Shown here: positions 45,601-59,233 of the stretch, one piece after another
Position numbering within the stretch: position 1 is the first letter of the stretch
How the letters are laid out: every line of letters begins with the position of its first letter
Source of the DNA: Agrostemma githago
Taxonomy: Eukaryota > Streptophyta > Magnoliopsida > Caryophyllales > Caryophyllaceae
Direction of reading: 5' to 3'
NCBI GenBank assembly: GCA_958450325.1
Contig: OY288253.1
Location: 66,953,612 to 67,017,611, forward strand
DNA: 64,000 bases
Notes under the pieces: generated by a model
Seen by the model: only the letters and a program-made list of their open reading frames with translations
What the model was told of the DNA's origin: nothing
Database searches by the model: none
Made by a program: the position numbers and the translations under genes

Positions 45601-48599
45601 TGTGAAATTTTGATTTTCACTTGATGAACTTGTGCAAAGACAATGTCAGGGAAAACGTTCATATCCACAAGTTCACTATACAAACCCTTAAACAGTTACG
45701 GCTTTTTGGTTTGATGGGCATTAATGTCAATGAAAGCAACTGTTAGCATTCAAATTAGAACAACCTCATTAGATGGAACTCTTAAACAGGAGCGTAGAGC
45801 TGGATTCTCCAACTTTTGCATCAAAACACCAAGGCAAGGGAAACCTAAATCACATCACTAAAACATGTTATTTAGCCTAACAACTGTAGCATGATTAGAA
45901 GAGTTTAAATGACAAATATTCTGAGGGCCTCAATGGATAACAAGATAAAAAGACTATTATACTGAAGATTGGGGTTCAATTTGCTGGGCAGTGAATAACT
46001 TCTCGAATATGGTAAGAGGATAATGATGTTTTCAGAGGATGAAAACGCAGCAGAGAGAACAGATCATCGCTAGTCATCTGATGAGATCCCAATCTATTAC
46101 GGCACGGTGAGAAGACAATCATGCAATTAAAAGACAAAAGAGATCACATGTAGGATCTGTAAAAGAAGTTAATACAACTCATTTAGTAGTGGTTAAGTGG
46201 ATCATTGTTAGTTGAATTATGGTGACAACAGAGGCGGATAGTTTGTCCCTTGTTGTCACTAAGTTTGCTTGTGAGTTTTGCAAGGTCTGAATCCAAAGTG
46301 AAGTGTGTTTGGGCTCAAATCAATATCATTAAGCATGATTGGGCCGACCTTAGAAGTGTCCATTTGTCCAGGAAGTTGGGCAAGAGTCTATCCGAGCATT
46401 GGAGAGACTGAAGAAGGAGCTTCAATGTCGAGCTCACGAACGAAGAGGGGATTCTGACAGAGGCGCTACCTACATTCGAGCAAGGCGCATGTCGGGCGCG
46501 GCTAAATCAATGATGTTCCCTACTTTTTTATTTAGCCCCATAAGGATTACGCACAAAGTTCAAGAAAAGATAAAAAGGGGTTATCAATTTACTAGTGGGG
46601 CACCACACCATCTCTCCTCAAATGATGTGGATAAATGGGTAATATAAAAAAAAGAAAAAGGATAAGGGCATTATGGTCATTTAACAAGGAAAATAATTGC
46701 CTTATTATTTTATTAAGCAATAAGGCTAACTAATAAGAAATCCCTAAAAGAAAAGTGAGGCTAACTGAAAAAGAAGGGAGTACTAGTTTTGCCCGCAGAG
46801 CTACCCGCAAGCCATGTCGTCTAAAAAATCCTGAAAACTAAAGGCATGCTCGAACCTTGTTCGAACTTTATTCAACTTACACAGCTCATGCCTTTGAGCG
46901 AGTAATCCTTCCCTTCGTTGTTATTTGACTCATTTTGTTTCAATAATTTTAGGCTTTTGTATTCCATCTTTGTCCATGCTTAGTTACTACCTAAGCTATT
47001 TTTCTGCTTTAGTTATTATCTTATGCATTTCATTAAGAACCCTTGAGTATTAGAAGACCATTATGCAAGGCTAATGCTCTCGTTCTTCCTTCAACAACTA
47101 CTAAAGCTACGGAAGTCCTATATCAGTACATTGTCATTCTGTTACCTATGGAAATTGCATGCCCGTGCACATGTTCGCATGTTTGTGCAAATGTGTCTGC
47201 TGGCAGGATGTATCTTCATATAAAATGAATCAAACTCCGACTTGTAACTCAGTTCAGTACACAAGATAAGATTATGTAAGGGAATGACAATTTCAGAGTT
47301 TTCATGATACAGAAATAATAGAATGGAGTGAAGACCTGTGTACTTTCCGTTCCTCTCGTAGTCAGTTAAAAAGTGAGACACCACTGTCGTTGGAATGACG
47401 TAACCTATATTCTCTGTATCATCTGATCTGAGTACCTAGCAAAAGAATAACGTAGCAACCTTGTCAAATCATTGGAGTTTCCACGTGATAAAAAAGTGCA
47501 CAAGGAAAGTCTTTAAGAAAAAGTGTTAGGATGACACAAGCTTTCTAGAAACTGAGTATCTTAATTTCTTTGAAATGTCAAGTTCCTGTATTTATTAGTG
47601 CCTTTTCCACATCATTCCCCATCTTTTATCTCATATCCCCCTCGATATCTGCATCTTTGGTACATACAATGCCTTACATCAATTTGAACTTGTCCATCCT
47701 CTATTTCAATGGATAGGGCACAATTGACTGTGGTGTCCTAACAAAGGGGTGAAATGAGGCTTAAACATGATCTTTACCAAACCATGATTTTGGATAAAAA
47801 GCTACGGAGTATTAAAACTTTTAACTTCAAGAGTTGTAATATCACTGTACCTGAAATGCAATCCCAATGCACTCCCCCTGGTCATTAAATGCAGGGCCGC
47901 CACTATTACCTAAAGCAGAGGAGAGTTAAACACAAGAAAAATATACATCATGAAAGAGATCTGTATTTCAAGTTGCAAGAGGCAAGCGCTGACCAGGATT
48001 TATCGCAGCATCAATTTGTATGCCTAACAGATCAGATGAGCCGTGAGCATATGATGTGACCTGGATTTACAGATGATTAACAATACACAATTCATAAACT
48101 TGTAACACAAGATAAAATAGTGTCACCTCTAGGTAAAAACTTCAGCAATTTCTGTCATATACATTTAAGAAAGGCTATTATTAATCAAATAGACTCGCAA
48201 TTCACAGAAGCCTTTGAGGCACTGGAGAAATGTTGATGTTGTATGTGCGGTAGAAGAAAATTTGTGGGAGCTAATAAGGAAGATATGATCGCTTACTTTA
48301 CAGGAAAAGCATCAAGCATCCCAATCTGAACATATGTTACTCAGAACCGATTAAACTATCCAGCGTGAATGAGTTTGTCCCGAGGGTCAGGCTTGGTTAT
48401 CTTTTCAAAGCTCTGACGTATTTGGTTTAAAATGAGGTGTCTAGGTGTTATACCCATATCAGAGAGTTGGAAGTACAACACACGTGAGCTTATATGAAGA
48501 ATCAGAACATAGGTTCCAAGCACATTTATATATTACGGAAAATTCACATAGTACCTCTAAGGTTTGTCACTTTGCACGTGGTATTCCTTTTTTCAACAG

Positions 48600-48640
<41 letters not shown>

Positions 48641-51600
48641 TTCAACAGAGGGAGCATATTATTTCCTAAAACTACGTGCAAAATATAAATGGGTAGAACA
48701 TAGAATTATTGGTGATGATGTACAAATTTGGGCATTTGTATTCACAATCTGTACTTTCATCATAATTAGCACTTCAGAGTGCAAGCAGTCACTAATACAC
48801 ACTAAAGAGGGGATGGTTGGTGATGAAGAACATTGACCATGATTTATAATTTTATATGTATCAACAGCCAGCAAAGAATGTAGCAACATGCCATTTGGTT
48901 GACATCTCTTACCTCTATTCGAGAGACAACCCCCTTTGTTACAGAAATTGTATCTCCTCCAAGGGGATAACCTACCACAGTGACTGAATCCTGCCCGTGA
49001 AAATGTGAAATCATAATTAGTTTACAGTAATGATGCACATAGAACGAACCATTAAATATATGTTATTAAATCAGTGGCAGTAGATCAATCATATTGGAGT
49101 GTGGGAGTTCAAGGTCTGAAAAAACATCCATAATTCATGGTCATCTGAATTGGTGGAACTATAATTGTGGGGTTTTAAATATGCATGTTACACAAACAGA
49201 CTTTAAAAAGTGTATGTGAGTTTAAAACACAATGGTAAAATTGCAAACATATGATCCTCTCCACATTTTTTAGTCACCAAGCTATGTTGATTAATAAGTA
49301 AACAAATTTTCAGGATGAGTGCGTGTATCTTTCTGGAAAAAAATCGATACCTGAAGATGTGGTAACCGACCAATGCTTAGTGGTTCAGCTCCTTTCCAAA
49401 ATTCTTCTTTTTCCACAGTGAGTAAAGCAACATCGCAATCGATACCCCTAGCTAAAACCTGCATCGGAAAAGAATGCGAGGATGTGAAGTCCCAATTGTT
49501 CAGTTGGCATCAAATCTCCACAAACAACGACAAAACAAAAATGAATTGAAAAGGGTGACAACTTCATTCCTATGATCGATATTCACGCCTTATGTTGTTA
49601 ATCAGAATGCAGCACATATAATGAAGAATATAAGCAAATAACCTTTTTTAAACTAATGCAGGGACAGGGATACATGACACTCATATGTACAATATTAGCA
49701 ATTTATCATGGGATCCGGCATTAATAATGTGCCTACGTATTAGCCATACACACTGCAACTAGAATGCCGTAGATCAAGAAACAATCTGCCAGTTGAGCAA
49801 GGCATTTCACTAAGTTGACCATCATGCATGTTAGATTACTGCAGTCAAATTCTCCCTACTGCATCATGCTCAATCGTCTTGCGAAAGGCTAACCTTTTGG
49901 AGAAACTTGTTCTCAGACACTCAGCCCTGGCTACATTTAATACTCCCTCCGCTTTTTAATGTTGTCCCATTTCCTCAATATATGTGAGGAGTACTTTATT
50001 AAAACGGGGCAAACATTAAAAAACGGAGGGAGTATATCTTATGAAACTGGAATCATGAAGCAGATTTGTCAAATTTATATAACAAAGAGGTTATGACATG
50101 CAAGATAATGTACCACTAAAACACTTCCGGGGTTAAGTTTCCGTTTACATAATAAAAAAATTGACTAAGATGTCATTAGAGGACTACATGCATTCTTTAT
50201 CTCTCTCCTTGAAACACTTACTGCCTACATGCAAATGGATTATGTAATATGTATTACATGCCCGACGTGGAATCATAAAAAACTACGCATAAACAGCTGC
50301 AACAGCAATCAAGCAAGTTTTTTAGGCAGAATTACCTTGGCAACGTATTTCGTGTCATCTCCCCTTCTCTTCACTTTCACCTAGTCAGAAGAAAAAAACC
50401 ATATCACTAAACTAAACTACGATGACGGTGATGGTTTTTAATTAGTTTTATATTAAATAGACATAGATGATAAAATATCTACAAAGCTGGTTAAATAAAT
50501 ATCAACACAATGACCGCGTCATGAATTGCGACGGCCAAGTTGAGGGCAATTTTGTGACACCGTTATCACGACCACGTTTGCGACCGATACCACAATTTAA
50601 AACCATACTTGAGGCATGGGGTAATGTTGTACTGAAACATAAAAATTCGATGAACTATCCCGTTGTCACAAAGATTAACCCTCACCTGTGTGTCGTACTC
50701 AACACAATGTGCATTTGTCAAGAGTTTTCCATCCCCTATCATGAAAGCACTGCAGAAGTTTACATAATGGCGATCAAATTTTAGATTGTCGGTGAAAGGA
50801 AAGGTAGTGAGGTGGTCACTGAAAGATCAGAAGATACCTGCCAGTGCTAGTAAATTGTCTTTGCTTTTGCCATGGTAGTGAATAATCAGGTGCAGTATGA
50901 GTACAGTATACCTAACAGTTCAAAGCCATGGACACAGCTTAGCGTTACAAGCCCTTGGTAAATAGAAACAAAATCCAACCATTGAATACTTGTATCCCTC
51001 CACCCCAAAAAATTTCTTTTTACCTTCCTATTTGATGGTAAATTTACCTTCTCACTTACTTCTCCTCTTTACCACCTCTTCCTACTTTCATTATTCTATC
51101 TTAAATATTCGTTTCAGTAATGACAAGCGTGGAACGATCAATCATCAATATTGGTTTTGGTGGTAACTTTGGGTGGTAAATTTTGGTGGGGGTGGTGTTC
51201 ATCTTTGGGGAGACATGTAACTTCAAGTGGTAAATTTGGTAATTTGTTTAGGGGTACTATCTACTAATGATCTTACTCTTGCTTCTGGCTACGCTATTGG
51301 CCATCCTGACTCAGATACCCTCACCACCTTTTAGGCAGGAAGAATCCAACACCAGTAGAATTGACATGGTAACTGTGCGTGAAACTGATGAGAGTATTTT
51401 TTTTAGTTTCCTGTTTTGGTGGAGAGGTGCAACTCAAGAGGGGTTAAGGAGGGGCCAAGACTTGGGAAGGGAGAGGGAGATGAAGGGGAAAGGGACAAAT
51501 GGCGAGATATGAGAAAATTGTGTGGCAGATGGCAACAAGCAACATGTAAGAGCAACAAGAACAAAATGAGCGAGCGACAAGCAAGTTGTTGTCTAGGACA

Positions 51601-54600
51601 CCGGTTGCGGGTTTTGAATGCAAGCTGCTCTTCCCACAACGGTTATGAATTTGGTTTAAATGAACACTATGTCATTAAATTGTTCCTTTATATCACCAAA
51701 AAGAAAAAAATTCAAGTGGTGAATATATAAAATATGAGACTAGATACACTATTGACTATCGTAGTAATAAGTGTATCTCAGTTAGTATAAGTGTATTTGG
51801 AGTAGTATCAAGTGCATCTGGAATTGTAATAAGAGTATCTAAGGAGCTCGTACACTTCATAAACATTGTGTGCTCACTTCTCCAATGATATTCATCAGTT
51901 GCACAAATGCACATATACTAATATGATTGTGCAAAATTTTGGGGGACAAACATTTTAGCATTACCTTCACTACAGCATTCAAAAAACTTGCATCTTGAAA
52001 AGTTCCTGCCTCAGCCTGGAAAACAATTTCGCCCAATGAGCAATGCAGTTTTACATCAACAGCAAAGGAATGGTTTAGGTAAGAACTTTCATGTCAAGTG
52101 ATTAATTAATGAATGTTTTACTTGATACAATATTCATTAGCTTCAACATTAGAATGACTAGGGTTCCTTTCTTCATAATGTTGTTTATTGAGACACCTCG
52201 TAAGAATTTGAAGAATATTTTAAAACAGGACACGATCCTCTCAAGAAACAAGCACAAATCTTTCCATTGTTACATTGTAAGATCATGATAGAGGTGTCCG
52301 TGAAACCCCATGAACTCCGAGATAAATTCATTTTTCTTGGCCTGTGTTACCTCAACTCTCTAGATTATCACATCCACTATGTTTCAACTATCTTATTTTA
52401 TGATGTTCTTACGTGTTAATGAATTGTGTAGGTCAATCGCACGTCTAAATGTCAAAACAATAGTTAGTGACTTAAAGGCCACAGCCCACATGTTATTACG
52501 GCATAGACATAACAAGTTGGCCAAATCATGGCTAAATACTATAATTAGCCGACTTCATGGCCATAGAACCCATGCATTTACAGTATTACGGTATAGACAC
52601 AACTATGATGAAACTGAGTAGACATGATATCGATGTATGTGTGTTTTTGTCAAAGCAAGTGATGTTGTAATATCCTGATGATCTAGAAGAAGCTTTGATG
52701 AAATTAAACACTGTAAAGCCTCTTCTAACATAAATGGCATCATTATTGAAACAACGCCAAATTGATAAATTGGTTCACATGGTTTTCAGAATGTTTCAAT
52801 AACTCGGTAAAAAGGTGACTTAAGGGAGACTCAACTTCTCAATTTCACCATTTCATAATACAGACTACATATCTATATATGTATAAGCTAGTAATTTGTG
52901 GATTCATATCAAACCATGGAAGTTTCCATTAATTAACTTTCAGAAAAGGGTATCTTCCCAAAAGTTTCTTAGTCCAGATTCAATAAAACATATTAACATG
53001 AAATGACACGGTTCACATCAGATATGCATCCAGCAGTATGGTGAAGCTGATAAAGGCTACAAAGTATTTCACAAATTTAGCCATAACCATCACCAACTAG
53101 AAGTCTTTAGAATTACCCCATTTTTCAAGATTTGTGAAGAGTATTTTAAGCAAATGCAGCAATTCCTAAGAATTGAAGGGAGTAATACACACCACTTTTT
53201 GCTAAACATACTAGATGGGTCACTATACCTGCTGGTCCTTCAGTTCCAAGGTAAAACCTTTCTTGTCTTTCCTTGGCAAAGCAAGCGACTGAAACACTGT
53301 CGATCCGGATCTTCCCAATTCTTTATTTCTATCATCATTATAACCACGCGACAACTGATGTTCTCCTGTTGGCTTCCCGAGAAACTTCTTGCTGTAGACA
53401 ACATCTGCCTGAAAGAAATTAACATCAATAAACTTGACAATACCAACGTTTAACAGATGACTTTCAAAAAGGTGAAATTACTATCAAATGGCTTGACAAA
53501 GGCCCACAACTCATATGCAGGGAACTCATCATTCTGCTCTTTGTCATTCTTTCAGCTTGGATTTTTACAAGGCTGTCTGGCTGTATAGTTTTTATGCGAG
53601 ATTTAGTCATGTAGAAGGTGATGATTGTGAATGAACAATTTGAACAGAAATGAGCTGTAGAAATGACACCTTTGTTGTTAGAATTATGAGAAAGATTGAT
53701 TATGAATTGCATGAATATTATTGATGAATAAAGGTTATATATATAGGACATTACAAGAGATACAGTTTGCCTTAGGGTAGAAGTATACAATAAGTAGAAG
53801 ATTCTAAAAGATACAAATTAGCTAAACTAAATTATATCACAATCAATAATATGAGAAAATAATATCCTGACATATACGATATCTCTAATAACCTTCGCCA
53901 AGAAGATTAGGCAGCAATATATTCCACTGTTTGTGACATTTTTTGAACACATATATTGGGTCATTTAGTAGCTACTGATAAAGTTGTTCTGCAGCTCTTA
54001 GATTATGCAGAACAATTATGGACTTGAGCTAGCAAATCTAACAAGAGAGATATCTACCTACAAGATGTTTATTAGAAATATGAGCGCGCCCATACCAGAT
54101 CACGCGCACAAAATTTAGCAAAGCCATTTTGGCACATATAGCATAGTTGCTTGATGAACTTAACCTTCATACTCATTAATATTATACACAAGTTAAACTG
54201 CTACTTTGTATTCCGTATAGGTTAGCCGTCAGCCAGTCAACACTTCATTATGAGTCAAGTGACTCAAGTCCGTCAACAACAAACAAACTCTCTATATTAG
54301 ATTGTATACATCCTAACCTCCTTACTTCCCCATTAGTAGAAGCTTTCAATTCCAGAAACGATTGAAACCTCATCAAACTTATAAGTTATACTTCTTTATT
54401 TGTTTTATTTCTACAACTAGATCACCTCGGACGCCTGATGTTTAAAGTTTAAACCCTACACTAGAAGCCCGAATCCTCCAAAGTAGAATCACTCAACTTA
54501 AGTTATGTGAGGACATTATCCACACTAGCATGAAACCTAGGGTTGTTCACGTGAGGTTATTTATCCATCCATGTACATGTACCCATTGATTGGGCTTCAA

Positions 54601-55721
54601 CCCTTACCCAAGGCCGTTAGTTTGGGCATTCTGTTAAGATGGTCTTATCTTGGTATCACAAAATATGTGCTAGGAATTATCTATGTTGATGGCTCATTTG
54701 GGATGGGAGTGATTATTGGGGAGAGGCAAAGAAGCTCGAATGAACTAGAAAATGGGGGAGAGTAGCAGTGGTGGAAGGTGGAATGTGTAAAAATGAGGAC
54801 TTGAACGGAAATGTCCCCTTTTTATTGGGGAATAATTACATACCTCCCCTAAGTAATGCATTACCTCCATATGAAGGTGATAATTCTTCCCAGTTCCCCC
54901 ACCTCCTATTTCCACCTCCTACTGCCGCCACCACCGTTAACCATTGTCCTCTTTCTTGTAGAACCATTACTCCCCTAATGAATACTAACATCGCAAGCCG
55001 AGTCTTAAGCCTAAAAACTCCTCACTAAGCCGAGTCTTCATGCATTTGAGCAGGCTTTGAATTGAGATGATCCTTTCATAGTAATAAAACCGTTAAAACA
55101 ACCATAACCCCTATCAAAAATTCTAACGCTTCTCATTATGTTTTCCTAAAAATGGGGAGCTCAAATTCATTGACCAATTTTCACAGCAAAGTGAAAGAGA
55201 CGCTCGAAACATCAAGCATATCCAACATTCAAAATTCAATACAAAATGCTTCCACTAGGATTTAATTCCAATTTCAAAGAAACCGGCGACAGAAGAAGCA
55301 GGATTTTTAGTAAGGGGGCAACTAAACTATAATGGGAGCAAACTACTAATGAGATAAGTAAGGTAGGAAAAATCCAAGATGCTTTTTTCGGCTCTCAAGT
55401 AGTCGCATTACAATTCCACTGGTCACAATAGCTAGACGAAAATGTTTTAACTAAAAATTCAAAATTCGAAACTTGGCCCCCTAACAGAGCAGCAATTAAA
55501 TTAAAAGGTTGGGAAACCCTAGGATTTATCCCCAATATTGTAGAAGAAAGAATTACCTGAATAAAAGTAGAAGTATTAGCATTGGAGGAAGAATGCGTGA
55601 CATTTCTAGAAAGGAGGGTTGAGGAGCGGAAGGAAGAAAGACGGTGAGAAAGAGGGAAGATAGAAGAGCGAGGTGTTTCAATGGAGGTTACGCCGGAAAT
55701 CCAGCAGCAATTCAACGCCAT
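42610..55721 (-). CDS. DEG2: Plastid Deg-type serine protease DEG2 (21 exons)
   Basis: ATP-independent trypsin-type protease. Exons in transcript order: 55721-55557, 53408-53229, 52015-51965, 50911-50838, 50749-50686, 50380-50336, 49458-49351, 48990-48913, 48060-47994, 47909-47851, 47435-47336, 45844-45765, 45238-45182, 44858-44755, 43819-43732, 43636-43551, 43454-43430, 43340-43269, 43151-43101, 43021-42961, 42854-42610. All introns are GT-AG; the sum is 1860 nt, 619 residues, close to the 607 of Arabidopsis DEG2. Residues 1 to about 60 are Ser/Thr-rich, as in a transit peptide. The triad is His171 (TNAHCVEY), Asp202 (DCDVALL) and Ser280 (GNSGGPAF). PDZ domains follow (GFPCLGVLMQKLENP; GLVFTPLSEPLI), and the end is GDSPVSNLEIGFDG. 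Known homologues are at the stromal side of thylakoids and take part in photosystem protein turnover. Intact, with no stop. Confidence 0.95.
48605..48636. repeat. Poly-A tract in a DEG2 intron
   Basis: More than 30 A in a row between the eighth and ninth coding exons. Could be the tail of an old retroposed insertion; no other hallmark seen. Confidence 0.9.
49943..50032. mobile_element. Stowaway MITE, 90 bp, in a DEG2 intron
   Basis: CTCCCTCCG and CGGAGGGAG ends with TA at both sides (49941-49942, 50033-50034). Lies between coding exons 6 and 7, away from splice sites. Confidence 0.85.
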
Positions 55722-55910
55722 TGTTGTTGCTGCTGCTGCTGTTTGAGTGAGTAAAGAATGTTGTGAAACAAACTGTCAACTGAGTCTGAGTCTGAGTCCT
55801 TCCTCTTATCTTCTTTGTTTGCACTTCACTTCCCCCGAATTCCTCCTCAGCAACACTTTTTTTGGGCCTCAATCAAACCAAATGCCAACCAACCAAAATT
55901 CTTATGGGCT
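55722..55910 (-). promoter_or_regulatory. DEG2 5' UTR and promoter-proximal region
   Basis: Upstream of the DEG2 ATG the minus strand has a GCAGCAGCAGCAGCAACAACA leader and a favourable AACAATGG start context. Two site II-type TGGGCC/TGGGCT motifs (55863-55868 and 55905-55910), often found in promoters of housekeeping and photosynthesis genes, lie 140-190 bases upstream. Transcription start is not known. Confidence 0.35.
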
Positions 55911-56629
55911 TGTTTCTCAAATGGATCGGGCAGATCGAATCGAGTTATATATACTCGTACTTTATAATCCGGGTAAGTGGTGATTGATCTCATAACTTTG
56001 TCCAATTGTGAAATTAACTCCCACAACTTCTTTCAATTAGAGTGATTATTATGCCTCATAACTTAACTAATAAGTGAAATTAAAATCTTTATTAAGAATC
56101 TCATGAGAAATTCAATTTATCATATAACAAAAGTAAAAGTGATTATGTTTTTATGAAAAATACAAAATATTTTTTTAAAGAAAGTAATAAAAAAACATAA
56201 ATTAGATTTTTAAAAATCAAAAATATTTTACGAAAATCAAATAATTTATTGTTTTTATATAAAGTGTAATATACAAACATTTGAACTTTTCTTACAATCA
56301 AGAATTCTATGTGCATAAATTTTTGAAATATTGAAAAATAAAAATATTTGAATATATTTTTTACCCTTTTATTATATATTTTACATTTTTCGTCATGAAA
56401 ATCTTTTACTATTTGGACTTCTAATTATAACACAATTACCCGCCAAAATATTTTGCAATTGAATTTTTAAAAAAAAAAAAAATTGCAAAATCTGTAATTT
56501 ATATAAAAAAAATTGTTGGATTTTCATAAAATATATTTTACTTTTTTTTATCTAATTTAAGTTAATTTTTTGGTTACTTTTTAAAACCTTTTATTTCAAA
56601 TTTTTCATTAAAAAAATCTGTTTTACTTA
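55911..56629. other. AT-rich intergenic DNA between DEG2 and the Helitron
   Basis: Long A/T runs, no credible ORF, no other element recognised. Confidence 0.5.
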
Positions 56630-56821
56630 TCTATATAAAACTATAAAAAGCCATCCCCTCATAGTTACTTAATCTAACTTGCTTCAAGAGATCGACATGT
56701 GGCAGCCAAGTGCCAGCTCACCAAGCTTATTCCCTAACTAATCTACCCCTAACTAATCTAACTAATCTGCTTTGTCTTAACTAATCTACCCCTGTTCTTG
56801 CTCCCCTCTTCACCTCGAGAA

Positions 56822-56935
56822 AGCATCTTCCCATTTATTCCTCCATTAAGCCTCCCCTCCATTAAAGCTCCTTGCAGTAGCATCTTCCCATTTATTCCTC
56901 CATTAAACCTCCCCTCCATTAAAGCTCCTTGCAGT
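56822..56935. repeat. Two tandem 57-bp units in the Helitron leader
   Basis: AGCATCTTCCCATTTATTCC...GCTCCTTGCAGT at 56822-56878 and again at 56879-56935, with one difference (AAGCCT/AAACCT). Confidence 0.9.
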
Positions 56936-57404
56936 TACAATGGCATCCAATGACCTCAAGTTATTTGAGACTATTTATACCTCCCAAGTACATTCATATA
57001 TGACAAAATCACGCCCTCACGCCCTCCCTTGCATTCCTCTTTTCGCCCCTCTGCAGCTTAGGCGCCGCCTTGCTCAAAAAGTTGCGGCCAGCGGCGTTCG
57101 TCGTCATCGGTAAGTAGTTGTACTACATCCTCAGTTGATCTATAAAATTTTTTAGGTTTTTTGGGACTGCTTTCTCTGCTGTTGCTGTTCTATTTGACTG
57201 GTATCTTTTTTTTTGGGCTGTTCATTTTCATTGATTTCGCTGCTTATTCGATTCACTATGATTGATTCCTGATTTCCAGCCAGCTCAGTTTGATTCATTT
57301 CACGATTTCTTTCGTTCAATTGGATTGATTCCTGAGATTCTTAGCTTCGTCTGCTGTTCAATTTGACTGCTCTGTGATTTTTCTGATGTTTAATTTGGAT
57401 GATG

Positions 57405-58975
57405 CCAGAACTTAGAAGCTAGAAAAGCGATCAGTTCTTCCGTAATTCAGGCATATCTCGAGTATTTCTTGAACATTGGTGTTTTTTTTTGGTAATTTGA
57501 TATCGATAACTTCCCGTGTTTGATAACTGATTAGTAAATTGATGATTCGTTTGGTAGAATCGAATTTTGCGCATTTGTGCTTGACCCTGAAAGTTTCATA
57601 TTTGGATGATGTTAGAAGCTACAAAATCAATTGTTCTTCCGTAATTCAGGCATATTTCGAGTATTTCCTGAATATTGCTGCTTTTTTTGGGTGCTTCGAT
57701 ATCGATAACTTACCGTACTTCGTAATTGACGCGTAATTTGATGATTAGTTTGGTAGACTCGATTTCTGCGCATTTGTGCTTAATCCTGAAAGTTTTAGTT
57801 AGATTCCCCGCCATAATCGAGAAATGTCGTATTTGGATGATGTCAGAAGCTAGAAAAACGATTAGTTCTTGCACAAATCAGGCATATCTCGAGTATTCCC
57901 TGAATATTGCTGTCTCCTTTTGTTAATTTGATAATTGATGAGTAATTTGATGATTCGTTTGGTAGAATCGATTTCTGCGTATTTGCGCTCACTCCTGAAA
58001 GTTTGGTAGAAATTTGACGACCACGTATCTCCAGATTTTACAATGAGTTTCGGTGTAACTATTTTTCCATTCCCGATCATTTATTTACCTTTTGTGAAGG
58101 GTATTTAATTAAGGTTGAGGATGAAAGAACCCATCATTATCGATGATTTCGTAAATTGGTAAATTAATCTACTACTTAGGCCACCATAAATCCTACTGGT
58201 TGGAGTAGAACGAATATATGCAAATAGACATTCGGATTTTGGAATACATATTTTTTGCTGGAAACACTTATTTTGATCAGTTTGGCAGGCACGATTTTTG
58301 CGCATTTGTGCTTAATCCTGAAAGTTTTAGTTAGATTTTCCGCCATAATCGAGAAACGTCGTATTTGGACGATGTCAGAAGCTAGAAAAACGATTAGTTC
58401 TTGCACAAATCAGGCATATCTCGAGTATTCCTTGAATATTGCTGTTTTTTTTTGTTACTTTGATAATTGATGAGTACTTTTATGATTCGTTTGGTAGAAT
58501 CGATTTCTGCGTATTTGTGCTTAATCCTGAAATTTTTATTTACATTTTCTGCCATAATCGAGAAATTTGATGACCACGTATCTCCAGATTTTACACTGAG
58601 TTTCGGTTTAATTATTTTTCCATTCTCGATCATTTATTCATCTTTTGTGAAGGGTATTTTTGGACGATGTCAGAAGCTAGAAAAACGATTAGTTCTTGCA
58701 CAAATCAGGCATATCTCGAGTATTTCTTGAATATTGCTGTTTTTTTTTTGTTGATTTGATAATTGATGAGTACTTTTATGATTCGTTTGGTAGAATCGAT
58801 TTTTGCGTATTTGTGCTTAGTCCTGAAAGTTTTAGTTACATTTCTGCCAAAATCGAGAACTTTGCCGACCACGTATCTCCAGATTTTACAATGAGTTTCG
58901 GTTTAATTATTTTTCCATTCTCGATCATTTATTTAGCTTTTGTGAAGGGTATTTAATTAAGGTTGAGGTTGAAAG
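57405..58975. repeat. Interleaved tandem repeats in the Helitron leader
   Basis: Three sequence blocks recur. Block a (TTTGGTAGAATCGATTTCTG...) occurs six times, near 57549, 57750, 57958, 58279, 58489 and 58787. Block b (CAGAAGCTAGAAAAACGATT...) five times, near 57412, 57610, 57845, 58375 and 58671. Block c (GACCACGTATCTCCAGATTT...) three times, near 58018, 58570 and 58868. Spacing is 200-320 bp. Non-coding. Confidence 0.85.
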
Positions 58976-59233
58976 AACACATCATCATTTAATCTATAAT
59001 AGGCATTCGGATTTTGGAATACATATTTTTTGATGAAGACACTTATTTTGATCCAATCTATAATATTACGGTCTGATTCTACGCTCTGCATTCTGCATCG
59101 AACTCCTTACTCCATTACTTTTTGCGCCACAGCTTCTGTTCTTTCCTCGCTTTTCCTGTGCTGTTTTCCTTGCCGTTTACTGTGTTCTTACCTATTACTT
59201 ACACACCCGTCCCCCTACTAGGCCACACCTCCA

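Noticed and set aside
48494..48836. Lys-rich ORFs in the DEG2 intron
   Set aside because: Produced by the poly-A tract at 48605-48636 between two DEG2 exons.
53464..53790. 108-residue minus-strand ORF in DEG2 intron 1
   Set aside because: No match to DEG2 and no domain; the neighbouring exons splice in phase without it.
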